64,000 nucleotides of DNA, taken from assembly GCA_016490735.1 (NCBI GenBank), contig JAEMWC010001496.1:84159-148158 (forward strand). Reading direction: 5' to 3'. Every line of letters starts with the position of its first letter. Positions within the stretch are counted from its first letter, which is position 1. The notes below the pieces were generated by a model. The model was not told where the DNA came from. It was given only the letters and a program-made list of their open reading frames with translations, and made no database searches. The DNA comes from Pachyseris speciosa. Taxonomy: Eukaryota; Cnidaria; Anthozoa; Scleractinia; Pachyseridae. This document shows, piece by piece, positions 40,905 to 51,725 of the stretch. The position numbers and the translations under genes are program-made.

Positions 40905-40905
40905 T
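39556..40905 (+). mobile_element. 5'-truncated non-LTR retrotransposon, 3' end
   Basis: This begins directly after the SINE's (ATT)n tail in open reading frame, contains the C-terminal part of a retroelement protein and a 3' untranslated region of about 390 bases, and ends in its own (ATT)n run (40867-40904). It sits with the SINE inside block B, replacing about 17 bases found in copy 1 at 30104-30120. Confidence 0.7.
39562..40517 (+). pseudogene. Retroelement C-terminus: zinc knuckle plus PD-(D/E)XK-like nuclease
   Basis: The frame is open from about 39562 (first GTG 39693) to the stop at 40517. An acidic coiled stretch leads into [24 protein letters not shown] zinc-binding-like [19 protein letters not shown] follows, then a probable nuclease fold: [12 protein letters not shown] and [20 protein letters not shown] carry PD and D-X-R positions of a restriction-like endonuclease, and the end is [17 protein letters not shown] recognise this as a very common coral retroelement protein. 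RLE-type LINEs place such a nuclease after the RT, which fits; the RT is missing here, and the family name is uncertain. Confidence 0.65.
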
Positions 40906-42242
40906 TTCATTTAACGCATATTGATACTATAGTCTTACATTCTTGTAGAAAGTCGGATACTAAAGTTAAACACATAATCTTTGGTTTTAAAGTAGATTTC
41001 TCTTGCCTTTGTTTAAGGCGGTTGTCAAGTCTTCCTTGTTTATAACATAACGCAAAGTTTCCCTAACTTCTGCTCTGATGGGGGCAGTCTCCAAATCCAA
41101 CTGGAATGGTGTTCTTCATGCCACGGATGTACATATTATGGACGTGTGAGACAGTGAAAACGTGACAATTCATTATAGACACGTGATCTGGACACGCCTT
41201 CCAGTTCGTTTCATGCACAACTTCTGTTACTCAACATGATCCACACGTTAGTTCTAAGACACATCTGCTAAAAGGTGATGTACACCTTCCCTAAAGAAAG
41301 TCAAGGAAATTAGAGACGTTTAAGAGTCACGTGATCATTTCTGTGATAGTTGCCCGTCTAAGCGAGCTTTGATAACAAGTTTTAGCTTTTGGCTAAGTTT
41401 CATGTTAAGACTGTTATAAAGTTTCAGAGAGAGACCACCCACCAACATTTTGACTTTCATTTTAACTGACCCAGTACTCAGTATAGCTGAGAAGGACTAG
41501 AAGTGTTTCACTTCGTGAACTACTTTCCTCGTCACCAGAAAAATTTTGCTTCATGTGCTGTGGAGTGAGTAACATCGGTTATCACTCGGCTGCAATCTTG
41601 GAAAATGAAAGGGATTGAATATTATAATGGTGATATTTCTGATAACTTTCTGGGCTTTCGGTCAGGTTGTTAATTTTCATTACGACTGGTAAGTTACTTC
41701 TGTTATTATCTTTGAGCCCTTCAGTTCTTGAAAGGAAATCTCCGTCCGTCGACAAACCAACCAACAACATATCAGCCATCGGCTACCACGCATAGGCAAT
41801 CACAAGTTAATTTTATTTTCTGGCCTCATAGGACAAGAGCTTGCATTTGCTAACTAAATCGAAAGTCAACTTTGCTTGTTTTACTGAGAAGAGTCACACA
41901 ACACATCATGGAACCCCTTACTTGAAGTCAGCCTTTCCTTGTTTTGCCTAGTGAGCTCTTAATTACTCTACAGCAAAATCTCCGGTTAAATTAATAAGAC
42001 TCTCCAAGAGTGTAAACTGGGCTATTATTGTTGCACAGTGCCGCAAGAATTCGTTAGGGTGTTTAAGTAGTCGTTTAAGCAGAATACAACTTTGGAAAGT
42101 GAAAAAGGAGAACTGGAATGAATTTTACCTGCCCTTTTTGCCATTTTGTCACTTGAAAGTAGTTCGTATCGAATACAAGCCATGCACTGGAAAGACAAAG
42201 GTACACAGTTTTAACACATTTGCATAGAGTTTTGGTAACTGG
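40906..42242 (+). repeat. Duplicated block B, copy 2, right part
   Basis: Corresponds to 30118-31420, including the candidate hydrophobic exon at 41627-41688 with donor GTAAGT (MVIFLITFWAFGQVVNFHYD). After 42242 the two copies diverge. Confidence 0.7.
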
Positions 42243-42705
42243 ATTTCAATTTGATCGACCGTCGACGAGTAAAAATTTGCATACATAACAACTATCACAT
42301 TTCCATCATTAGTCTGCAAAAATCGCCGATGAAAATAACCTGTCGCTTGTTGCAGAAAATGACCGGAACGTATAAATTGAATCGGAGAATTAACATTATC
42401 CAAAATCCATGTACTTTTGTGACTGATTATTCAAGATTCTCCGCGCTTACCCCACCACACAAGAAAGTCGAGCGTAATATTATAATATCCTAGATTTTTC
42501 TCGGTTGGCGTTTAAACATAAACACTGGCAACAAACCTCGCCAAAGAACGGTTAAATGTTACTTGATCCTGCTCAAGTATTTCCTATTTGTAAACCACGC
42601 GTGAATTTGCAGCGTAACTGAAAACATAAAATAGTGATATCTCCGGTTCTACAAGGCCTACAAACTATATGCACCGTCTACTGAAGAGAAATGTTTTTGT
42701 AAGAA

Positions 42706-43050
42706 ATGTTTATAACATTTTTATTTTTAGCACACGACGGCGAGCGTGAAGTTATGGCGATACACCAAACACAAACAAAAAAGGCAACAGAGCTGCATAA
42801 ATAATTCTGAACTCTTCGTGAAAATGACAGACTTGGCAAAAAATGACCGGAACGTATAAACTGAATGCGAATTAACATTATCCAAAAGAAATGTTCATAA
42901 CATTTTTATTTTTATTTTTATTTTTAGCACACGACGGCGAGCGTGAATTTGTGGCGATACACCCGAGCACAAACAAAATAGGCAACAGAACTGCAGAAAT
43001 AATTCTTAACTCTTTGTGAAAATGACATTTAATGCAGACTTGGCAAAAAC
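42706..43050. repeat. Two-copy tandem repeat of about 185 bases
   Basis: AGCACACGACGGCGAGCGTG with its following sequence occurs at 42729 and 42926, both preceded by (TTTTTA)n-like stretches. AATGACCGGAACGTATAAA also appears at 42357 and 42841. Non-coding. Confidence 0.7.
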
Positions 43051-43665
43051 AAAGCTAACTTCTGATCTGTAACGTAGCCCGACAAACGGACAATGCAACC
43101 TTGCGAAACAACTTCGAACTTTGACTGACAGCAAGTATTGTACAACATTTTCGAACATAAGGACACAGAAGTTATTTTATACCTGTGCCACAGGAAAAAC
43201 GGAGTCATGGCAAATACAACTCTTACAGCTCTCTATTTTTCACAGAGAGAGTTCTTTTGTTGCTGAGATTTACCTCTTGTAGTTAACTTAAATGTTGGCT
43301 GTGGTGTAAAAGTGTCAGCACAATATAATCGAACTTCATGCCTCCACCCGATGGATTTGTAGTTATCCCTAACGGTTGAAACCTCCTTGCATGTGACTCG
43401 CTATACGCAGGAATCCGGCTTTGTCCAGCACAGGGAAGTTATTTTCGTTGTAAATTTGAAAATAGCAACGAAACGGTACTAAAATCACGCCACAAAGGAA
43501 AATATGTTGTTGAGGTCTGTTTAGACTGAATGCATAGTAAGTTTCCCACATACGCCAAGAAAGAATGATCCGTGGTGGTGTTACCTGAAGTACTATAAAA
43601 TTACGAATACTTAAAAAATGTTATCAGGTTAACATATTTTCATTACCTTAATTTGTACACTGCAG

Positions 43666-43828
43666 GCTGTGGTAGAGTTTTCAACAACACCCTGTTAAGT
43701 CCTGGATATCCTAACAACTATCCGGACAACATGGACTGTGCTTATTCGGTTGATATTCCACACGGCATGGTGATGAAGATAACCTTTAACTATTTTTACT
43801 TAATGTCCTGGGATAGTCAATCCTGCGG
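43666..43828 (+). CDS. CUB domain 1, first exon
   Basis: Acceptor TGCAG precedes the exon; donor GTAAGC follows. With one base from the previous exon it reads GCGRVFNNTLLSPGYPNNYP, then MDCAYSVDIPHGMVMKITFNY and SQSCG. Two Cys pairs of the CUB fold begin here (Cys in GCG, MDC and SCG). The exon starts in phase 1 and ends in phase 2. CUB domains are about 110-residue extracellular beta sandwiches used in protein and glycan binding. The gene is on the plus strand and its first exon is unresolved (see block A). Confidence 0.85.
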
Positions 43829-45476
43829 GTAAGCCAAATATAAATTACTTTCACAGTATTATATTACAGAACCTCGATCTCATGATAATTTAGAGTTACT
43901 GTGTTGTCTGTGGAAAGTAATCTCACCGTTCCCAGAGATTTTCGCCATTCAGTTTTCTCACTGTTTCAGAACTAACTCACAGTTGCCACGGTTTGCAGTT
44001 TCAGTAGACTTAGGAGCAACCCCAGTCGTGTCTCTATTGCTTGCGTTCTCCCGCTTTTCACAGACGCTGTTCACTTGTGTAATTTTGCTTTCAGTGAGAT
44101 CTGACTAATTCTTTTGTTTGTTTATGTTTGCTTTGACTGGCTGCATTTCCAAGGTCGGATTTGATCGAACGAAATTGCTTTAAAAGCGCTTTAATTATAC
44201 CCAGGTGGAACTTTTGATCCGCCACATGCGACATTTTCATATAATAGTTGCCTCACGGTGGCTTACCGTTTGCTTTCCATTCCTTTATTGTTCAGCCATA
44301 ATGGTTGGCTTTCCACTCTCCACGGAACAAACGCGGCATTAAATGAATTTTAAACCACTAATACATATATATTTCAATGCAGACTTGATAACGTAAGAGA
44401 ATAAGGAGTACCCTTGTAACCTTTTTATTGATCATGAGGTTATTTTGATCACAGGACACCCAAGCTTAGAGAGTGTTTATAATGACCGTTGAGCCGTATC
44501 GTAATAGAGTTAATTGTATAAGAATTTAACGGTAATAAATATGTGGGAATCAAAAATAAATGAAATAAAATGCAATAAAAATGTATAACCTTACATATGT
44601 CGTCTACTTACTGTGCCTGTCATGTATTGGGCCATTTCAAGGCGATTCCGTTGATATCTGATTACCATTAAATTCTCATACAAACCTTTGTAATTAACAC
44701 ACGGTTTTGGGTCATTAAAACACTCCCTATAATTAGGTTACCGGTTTTTTTGTAAATTTAATAATTTATATGTCTGGGTTTGTCTTTGAGGCTGAAGTCC
44801 TTTGCGTATTTGTTTCGGAAAGTCACTAAAAATCATTCCATTAATTAAAATTTCAGAGCAACGTACAGATCAGCAGCTTTATTAGGTGACTTCTCATTTT
44901 AATGTTTTTAGTTTTGGATAGAAAGCCTAAGCGGAATTTGGCTGAAACCAGTGCAACTGAGAACGAAGGAGTGAAAAGGTTTCAGCGCGCGCGAGCGAAC
45001 CTTGATTTTAATGAGACTTGCAAAACTAATCATCAGTCGCGCGCTCTAAGCAAATGATTACTTATGAGAAATTAACCTATTTTTCCGATCCTACATCTGA
45101 AAACATCTTTTAAATACAATGAAAATTACAGATGAAAATTCTAAAAATAAATGTTAAAAAAAAAAAAAAGCGAAAGAAGATTTTCAAAATTATTCTGAAA
45201 TTTGTTCCTTCACTATGTTACCCGGTATTTATAATGTATGTTAGGTAATTCAATTAGTCGATGACTTTACGTATTATCAATAACTTTTAATCGATGTGAT
45301 ATATACATCGGTATGAACGCTTTCCTAAAAGCTTTCGAATCATGCAAAAAGGTGACAGCTTTTGTTTTCCACGGTCGGAAAGTGATAGGCTCTAAAAACG
45401 TAATTTTAACTTTACTTAACTATGAGTCATTTCCCATCTAATCTAATCATGAGCATAAACATGTTCTTTTCTGCAG

Positions 45477-45649
45477 GTACGACTATTTAGAGATTGAGAG
45501 TGAGAATAACAAGGCGAATGGTAAATATTGTGGTTACCACTCTGGACTTAGTGTTAAGGTCACAGGACACTATGTCAACATATCCTTTCATTCAGACGGC
45601 AGTAGAAACTGGGGGGGATACAACTTATCTTTCTCTACTGTTCCTCTGG
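45477..45649 (+). CDS. CUB domain 1, second exon
   Basis: Acceptor CTGCAG, donor GTAAGT. The split Gly codon joins SCG to YDYLEIESENNKANGKYCG, followed by VTGHYVNISFHSDGS and GGYNLSFSTVPL. YDYLEI, the KYCG cysteine and the closing GYNLSF strand complete a canonical four-Cys CUB domain of about 112 residues. The exon pair is symmetric (phase 1 to phase 1), the signature of exon-shuffled extracellular domains. A poly-G run at 45610-45617 codes for the WGG part. Confidence 0.85.
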
Positions 45650-46202
45650 GTAAGTACAGTGAGCATGGAATTCTATTCTACGATAGCCCATCTAAAATAT
45701 TACTTCTTCTTATGTAGTAAAATAAAACCCTTACAGCTTTCAGCTGAGATATTGTAAGGTGCTAACCCGAGTGGAATTCAAGCAGAGCAAAGACCAAAAT
45801 GTTTTGGCACAAAACAAAACAAAAGACATATAATCCAAGTTTGATTCTTTGAGTGGTGCCGGAAATGGAGGATACGTAAAACAAAACCGGCGTGAGAAAA
45901 AAATTAATGGCCGCGGGAAAGCTTCACGCTCGAGGAACTAAGCGGCGAAAGAGGGATTGCTCGTAGTCTACTGTTGAATTAACACTGAGACCCAAAGGAC
46001 TAGAAATGTTCCACTGTGAATTTCTTTCCTTTTGACTAGAAACGTTTTCCTTGATGTGCTCTGGAGTGAGTAACATCAGTTATCACTCGATCTGCAACCC
46101 TGGAATTTAATGCCTTAAAACATATTTACATGAGTGACATATTTATTTTTGTTTATTTCTTTCTTGATTAGTTATATTAGCTATAAAAGATGTAATATTA
46201 CA

Positions 46203-46271
46203 ATGGTGATATTTCTGATAATATTCTGGTCTTTAGGTCAGTTTCTAAATGCTTCTTTGGAAATACGATTG
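46203..46271 (+). other. Candidate hydrophobic exon, copy 3
   Basis: A diverged relative of the 30812 and 41627 sequences (MVIFLIIFWSLGQFLNASLE), with donor GTAAGT. Its length (69 bases) gives phase 0, different from the other copies, which weakens the case for conserved coding use. Confidence 0.25.
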
Positions 46272-46751
46272 GTAAGTGAATTTTGGTATCATCTTTGAAC
46301 CCTTTAACAAACCCAGCAACAACATATCACTGATTCACCGGTTACAACGCAGAGACCATCACAAGTTACAGGGGCGGATCCAGGCATTTTTGGTAGTGGG
46401 GTGGGGGTGGGGGTGGGGTGGGGGTGTCCAAACTTTGACTCAGACACTTTTTTCGGCAAATTACTTCTCCTCGCAACTCCGTCACTCGCCTTCCCCCACC
46501 ACCTCCCGCCGCCGTTACACATTATAATCAATTCTTAGCCCCCTTACTGTAGACATGGATTTTAGTCGTAAAGGATACACCTCTGGAACATCCTTCTCTT
46601 GTGTTTGGCTTTAAAAACAACAACAAGCTTTATTTGCATGACCTTAAAACATTGCAGTATTACGAAAGCTGGTAACAAGAATTAAACTAGTTTGACAACA
46701 GATTGTTTCGTAAATCAAAACACGCGGAAATAAACTTAACAAACTGCATAT

Positions 46752-47207
46752 TAATAATATTATAATAATAATAATATATCACATTTATATTGCGCATTTT
46801 CTATGCAATATTCAAATGCGCATTACAACACTGGCCGGGGACTTTACCAGACTGCTTATAACGCAGTTTACAATTAATGAAGTTGAGTTATGAGTGCCCC
46901 GTAATGTAAATATCAAATTAAGACAGACACTAGGGGTGGTCACTGCCAGAGTTTTGTTACGTCCCTAGTGGTTCTTTTACGTCCCACAGAATCAGAGAAT
47001 TATGAAGAGTTGTGAGACGGGGCCTACGGTTTATCGTCCTTATCCGAGAAGACTAGAAAGTCTAACCGTTTGTAGATGTCATTACAAAGGCAGCACTTTC
47101 TCCTCAATTATTTAAAGACCCTGAGTGTTGGTCCGGCCGGGGTTCGAACCCACGACCTCCCGCACGTAGTCCGGTGCTCTACCACTGAGCTAACCGGTCG
47201 GCGGTTA
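46752..47207 (-). mobile_element. tRNA-derived SINE, copy 2
   Basis: Same head and body as the SINE at 32487-32957 (TTAGCTCAGTGGTAGAGCAC and GGGTTCGAACCCCGG on the reverse strand). The 3' part differs and ends in TTGTAATGCGCATTTGAATA and an (ATT)n tail, a LINE-like 3' end also found at 55083-55165. The head is close to a tRNA but is followed by SINE body, not a gene end. Confidence 0.75.
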
Positions 47208-47229
47208 TCATCACAGTTCATTAATTCAA

Positions 47230-47640
47230 CAATTAAATCAGCAAATGGTAACAGCTTATCATTCGGTATTCTATTAACTATTTCATCATAAAAGGCATTT
47301 CTAATTGATGAATACAACGAAACAGAAAGTGGGTTTCATCTTCAATATCATTCATATCACAAAGACTGCAAAGTCTTTCACATCTAGGGATATTATGATA
47401 TCTACCGGTTTCAATTTCAAGTTATGATTACCAATTCTCAGTTTCACTAACGTTTTTCTATTATAGTTTTTTCTGGTTATATCTAAATAAATTGAGGGTG
47501 CATACTTGTTTTTGAAAGTGCTATAAAATTCTAGTTTTTTTGAATGCTGAAGGGTATGTTTCCAATGATCGATATGTTTCTTTTTCATGACGTACAAATG
47601 ACGCTTAATCATAATGTTATCTAATTCGCTATGATCGAAG
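47230..47640 (-). pseudogene. LINE protein C-terminal fragment
   Basis: KKKHIDHWKHTLQHSKKLEFYSTFKNKYAPSIYLD and TLVKLRIGNHNLKLK match the segment after the RT domain in many animal LINE proteins. The expected Cys-rich HFLFRC end follows in another frame at about 47250-47350. At least one frameshift is present. It is a short, 5'-truncated fragment within the hAT element. Confidence 0.6.
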
Positions 47641-47853
47641 TCAAGGAGATCATAGTAATGATAAATGTTTATGAAATTGGAGTAAAAGGTACTTTTGTAT
47701 GGTGATGGTGAATGTGCACGAGTGCAAGTCCTGAGAACCGCTCCTCAGACATCCTATTTATAAGATAGGCCTGACTTGATTCTTCGCAAGTCGGAGTTTG
47801 AACGCTCGGCTTCCGGCGGCAGAACTTACTGAGAGCGTACATATTTATCCTCA

Positions 47854-48582
47854 TTAGCATATTTTACACACTCCGAAGTTTCCCGGGAGGGGTAAATTTG
47901 ATGTTTTCTGTTTCCAAAAGTACTGCATTCCTTTAACCCGGAAAGAAGTGAGGACGGTGTAGGTAAGTCCAGTTGCCAAAACTGTAACTTTTCCCAACGC
48001 TAAATTACGAAGATCGCTGTTATGCCTCACCACGGCAGCTGGAACCAAGGCAAAGATTTCGGCTCCGGCCCCGATATCTTCATTAAATTTTGAATTCAAA
48101 TCTTTGAACAAATGATCCATGAAAGGTATGGCAACATTAAGAATGTGATTCCGGGTTTACGGCGCTAGGTGCATTGTTTCTGTGTACCTGACTCCAGTGA
48201 TTCGTGGTGCTGACACTGTAACGCCAATCTTGTCAGCCAGTCTTGAGGCATCTTCAAACCATTCATGACATTCCTCTTCTATGTTTAACGTCACTCTTGC
48301 AACTGTTTTAATAGTGTTGTCAATCATAGAATAAGCTTGAAAGACATCCTGATCTTTCTTTTGAAGCTTGGCTGCAATGGGTTTGAGTGTTTCCAGGCTA
48401 TTCTTCGTGATAAAAAAGGTGAAAATGAATCCGAATGCCTGGCCGGAATTTAAATTTGTGGCAAAATACAATGGCTTTCCATCAAAAAACAAGTCAACCA
48501 GTTGAGTAATAACAGGTGATCCTGCCGATGCGGGAATTTCAGTGGAAAACAAATAAGCAAAAAACAAACAAACAAAAAACAA
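47854..48582 (-). pseudogene. hAT transposase fragments (ZMYM1/DUF4371-like)
   Basis: Two reverse-strand frames, 48582-48157 and 48120-47854, resemble the RNase-H-like region of hAT transposases of the ZMYM1/52-kDa-repressor type: ITQLVDLFFDG, IAAKLQKKDQDVFQAYSMIDNTI, EECHEWFEDASRLADKIGV and DHLFKDLNSKFN. The catalytic domain is incomplete and split by a shift near 48140. It belongs with the CAGGGGCGGATCC inverted ends around it. Confidence 0.65.
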
Positions 48583-48773
48583 AATTGGTTAGGGAAGGGG
48601 GAGTGGGGAGGGGGTCGGGTCCGAACCGACCGACCTGGATCCGCCACTGCTGTTAATTGATACCAGTAACAAGGATTCGATTGTGTATTTCTCGCATTTT
48701 TCTTTTATTACATTCTGGCCCCATAAGACGCATTTGATCATATTTACATCTTAATTTGCGCCTAAGATGTATT

Positions 48774-48775
<2 letters not shown>

Positions 48776-48812
<37 letters not shown>

Positions 48813-48834
48813 TATTATTATTATTATTATTATA
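48776..48834. repeat. (ATC)n/(ATT)n microsatellite
   Basis: About 10 ATC units grade into ATT units. Adjacent sequence is intronic. Confidence 0.9.
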
Positions 48835-49004
48835 AGACAAAAGTTTGTATTTGCTTACTAAAAACTTAAATAGGGCGAGGGTGAAAGCTAACTTTATTCG
48901 TTTTCGTAAATGGTTTGAACCCAGGAGTCATATCATAACTAAGTGAAGCACGATCGTCCGGGTTAGTGTAGCCCTGAGAAGGACTGTTTGTGGTGACATT
49001 GACT

Positions 49005-49040
49005 GACGTTTCGACAACCTGAGCGGAAGCCATCATCAGA
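49005..49040 (-). ncRNA. Hammerhead-like ribozyme motif, left arm
   Basis: Reverse strand: CTGATGA (49039-49033), a stem-loop, CGAAAC (49013-49008) and GTC (49007-49005). Stem II can form G-C, G-U, C-G and, past an internal loop, two C-G pairs. The boxes match the hammerhead consensus CUGANGA and GAAA, with a GUC cleavage site next to a very short stem III, as in Penelope hammerheads. Confidence 0.5.
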
Positions 49041-49207
49041 GTCAAGTGATTGGAGTAACGTCAGGAGATGGTATAAGTACTCTGGTCGTTGATGTGATTG
49101 GTCAACAAAGTCGCGATGTTATTGGTTGACTGTCAGTTAAGCCGTGATGTTATTGGCTGTTAAGACTGTAAACCGTGGTTGGTGCGTTTCGATCCGTCTT
49201 TTGTTAT

Positions 49208-51211
49208 TCAAATGTTCGTAGGTCTATTGTTAGTCAAATTAGTCGGTGTGTCTATTGTTTGTCTGTTGTTGATATCGTCAATAAGTCGTTTGTAAGATGC
49301 GGGAAGCTGTTGACAACGGTTCAGGGGTGTCTGTTCTAAGTTAGTAAACCAACTTTCCAGTGCGATCAGTTGGTGGTAGTTAGTACAGTAGGTAATGCAT
49401 TTAGCAGAGTCCCAGTCGATTGTGTGGTTTGTCAGTAAATGGTGCTCAGCAATGTTATTGTTGATGTCACCATTTCTCGTCGCTCGTTTGTGTTCAGTCA
49501 GTCTTACGTTCAAATTTCTGCCAGTCTCACCGATATAAGTGGCCTGACAGTCGCAGCATTCGATCTTGCAAACTGCTCCCTGTCTGTCCTTTGGTTCGTC
49601 TTTGTCCTTAACGTTCGTCAATAATTGTCGTAAAGTTGTGATGGGTCTGTGAGCGACACGGATATCGTAAGGTTGTAGTATCCGTGCAATGCTCTCAGAA
49701 GTTCCTTTGATGTATGGTATAGTCGCCGTAGTGACTGGTGTCGGGTTAGTGTTGGTAGCGTTTGGTTCTGTCCTGTAAGTGTTGCGTCTAACAAAGTCGC
49801 GGTTGTAGTTGTTCTTACTGAAAACGTTGTCTAAGTATTTGTGTTCGTCTGCTAAACTGTCGCTCGAGTCGCAAACTAGTTGCGCTCGTCTCGTTAAGGT
49901 CCGTATTGTCGTTGCTTTGTGTGAAGTAGGGTTGTAAGATGATTCGTCAAGTAGTCTGTCAGTGTGTGTGGGTTTTCTGTAAACTGTCGTCTGTAGTCTG
50001 TTGTTGTCACGGCTAACAAGGCAGTCTAGAAAAGGTATCTTACCATTTTCCTCGATCTCCTTGGTAAACTGTATGTGGGCGTTCTGTCTGTTGAGGTGTT
50101 CGTGAAAATCGTCGATTTCGTCTTTGTGTACAGCTGTGAAAGTGTCGTCGACGTAACGTAGCCAGAGCGGTAGCGTTTGTTCGTAAGTCGCAAGGGCTTG
50201 TTCCTCAATGTTTTGCATGACGATCTCTGCTACAACAACGGAAACTGGTGAGCCCATAGCTGTCCCGTGCAATTGTTTGTAGTGTTTGCTGTTGTACTGA
50301 AAGTAGGTAGACGTAAGGCAAAGGTTCAGTAAGTCCATTAAGTCGTCTGTTGGTAGTGGCAGTTGTAACGTGGAGTTCTTGATGGCGGTCTCAGTACAAT
50401 CTAGAGCCAGTTGGAGTGGAATACTGGTGAACAGTGATTTCACATCAAAAGACACTAGTTTGTAGTCGTCAGGTACTTGTGCTGTCTTAATGGCCTCAAT
50501 AAAGTTTTCAGTCGACTGTAGTTTGTGTTGTGACTCGTCAGTCAGTGGTTTCAGTATAGTAGTCAGGTATTTAGACAGTTGGTAAGTTGGCGAACCACAG
50601 AACGAGACTATGGGTCGCATAGGTATGCTAGGTTGGTGTAGTTTGGGCAGTCCGTAGAGTTTCGGTGGTTGTGGCACGTGGCACCTCAGTCTGTTGTAGC
50701 GTCGAATGTCAATAACGTCAGCTTTCTTAAGTGAAAGTAGTTTGCCGTTGAGTTTTCGTTGAAGTGCTGGCGTCGGGTCTCGTTTAAGTAGTTCGTAAGT
50801 CTGTTTCTCGTTGACAAGTGCGTCCATTTTGTTGTGATAGTCTTTCTTGTCCATAACAACAGTAACACGTCCTTTGTCAGCGGGAAGTATAACAATGTCA
50901 TTGTCGTTTTTCAGTCGTTTAAGTGCTTGTCGTTCGTCTCTAGTCAGGTTATTGTCTGTGAGAGAGGCTGATTGTATAGTAGAAGCTATTCTACTTCTGA
51001 TGTTATCCTTGGTCGGTTCTGATAGTTCTCTTTGACGAGACAGAGCCGCCTCAACACTAGATACAATGTCCTGGGTCGGTATACGTTTAGGCGTCACTGA
51101 GTGTTTAAGTCCGTAAGAGAGTACCTGAGTTTCAGTCTTGTCTAAGGGACGGGAAGAGATATTCCTGACCCAGTTGGCGTCTGTTTTGTGTCGTTTTTTG
51201 TCTTTAGTACG
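49208..51211 (-). CDS. Penelope RT with C-terminal GIY-YIG endonuclease
   Basis: The frame is open from 51211 with no ATG until 51097; upstream codons (NWVRNISSRPLDKTETQVLS) belong to the family, so the true N-terminus is cut. From the ATG there are 629 uninterrupted residues. RT motifs are DKKDYHNKM (84-92), KLYGLPKLHQP, KLVSFDVKSLFTSIP (213-227), HGTAMGSPVSVVVAEI, the catalytic LRYVDDTF (YVDD at 315-318) and IPFLDCLV. A Cys cluster (510-517) leads into GIY-YIG: ATYIGETGRNLNVRLTEHKR, about 519-585, with ESW near the end. In the family the GIY-YIG nuclease nicks the target and the RT copies the RNA. Motifs are complete, so this may be a recently active lineage. Confidence 0.9.
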   Translation of the reverse strand, partial: RTKDKKRHKTDANWVRNISSRPLDKTETQVLSYGLKHSVTPKRIPTQDIVSSVEAALSRQRELSEPTKDNIRSRIASTIQSASLTDNNLTRDERQALKRLKNDNDIVILPADKGRVTVVMDKKDYHNKMDALVNEKQTYELLKRDPTPALQRKLNGKLLSLKKADVIDIRRYNRLRCHVPQPPKLYGLPKLHQPSIPMRPIVSFCGSPTYQLSKYLTTILKPLTDESQHKLQSTENFIEAIKTAQVPDDYKLVSFDVKSLFTSIPLQLALDCTETAIKNSTLQLPLPTDDLMDLLNLCLTSTYFQYNSKHYKQLHGTAMGSPVSVVVAEIVMQNIEEQALATYEQTLPLWLRYVDDTFTAVHKDEIDDFHEHLNRQNAHIQFTKEIEENGKIPFLDCLVSRDNNRLQTTVYRKPTHTDRLLDESSYNPTSHKATTIRTLTRRAQLVCDSSDSLADEHKYLDNVFSKNNYNRDFVRRNTYRTEPNATNTNPTPVTTATIPYIKGTSESIARILQPYDIRVAHRPITTLRQLLTNVKDKDEPKDRQGAVCKIECCDCQATYIGETGRNLNVRLTEHKRATRNGDINNNIAEHHLLTNHTIDWDSAKCITYCTNYHQLIALESWFTNLEQTPLNRCQQLPASYKRLIDDINNRQTIDTPTNLTNNRPTNI

Positions 51212-51690
51212 TTATAGTCGAGTTAGTTTTAGTTGTGTCTTAGTGCGATGTTTTGCATGACGATCTCTGCTACAACAACGGAAACTGGTGAGCCCATAGC
51301 TGTCCCGTGCAATTCTGGGACTCTGCTAAATGCATTACCTACTGTACTAACGACCACCAACGGATCGCACTGGAAAGTTGGTTTACTAACTTAGAACAGA
51401 CACCCCTGAACCGTTGTCAACAGCTTCCCGCATCTTACAAACGACTTATTGACGATATCAACAACAGACAAACAATAGACACACCGACTAATTTGACTAA
51501 CAATAGACCTACGAACATTTGAATAACAAAAGACGGATCGAAACGCACCAACCACGGTTTACAGTCTTAACACCCAATAACATCACGGCTTAACTGACAG
51601 TCAACCAATAACATCGCGACTTTGTTGACCAATCACATCAACGACCAGAGTACTTATACCATCTCCTGACGTTACACCAATCACTTGACT

Positions 51691-51725
51691 CTGATGATGA
51701 CTTCCGCTCAGGTTGTCGAAACGTC
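51691..51725 (+). ncRNA. Hammerhead-like ribozyme motif, right arm
   Basis: CTGATGA (51691-51697), a stem-loop, CGAAAC (51717-51722) and GTC. It is the inverted partner of 49005-49040. One stem II base differs (G in the left arm, A here) and turns a G-U pair into A-U, so pairing is kept. Confidence 0.5.

Larger units (their letters stand above)
43200..45760 (+). repeat. CUB cassette duplication, copy 1
   Basis: The upstream sequence, both CUB exons, parts of the intron and the start of the next intron all recur at about 51970-54270. The two copies differ by many substitutions and by intron insertions, so the duplication is not very recent. Confidence 0.7.
46369..48649 (-). mobile_element. 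hAT transposon with decayed transposase and nested repeats
   Basis: Inverted ends CAGGGGCGGATCCAGG (46369) and the complement of CAGTGGCGGATCCAGG (ending 48649) are typical hAT termini. The transposase fragments lie on the minus strand. A SINE (46752-47207) and a LINE fragment (about 47230-47640) are nested inside. The flanks, ACAAGTTA and CTGTTAAT, do not form a clean 8-bp duplication. Comparison with block B (ACAAGTTAATTTT near 41803) shows the insertion point. Confidence 0.75.

Noticed and set aside
47130..47207. tRNA gene on the minus strand
   Set aside because: Same reasoning; the head is continuous with a SINE body shared with 32487-32957.
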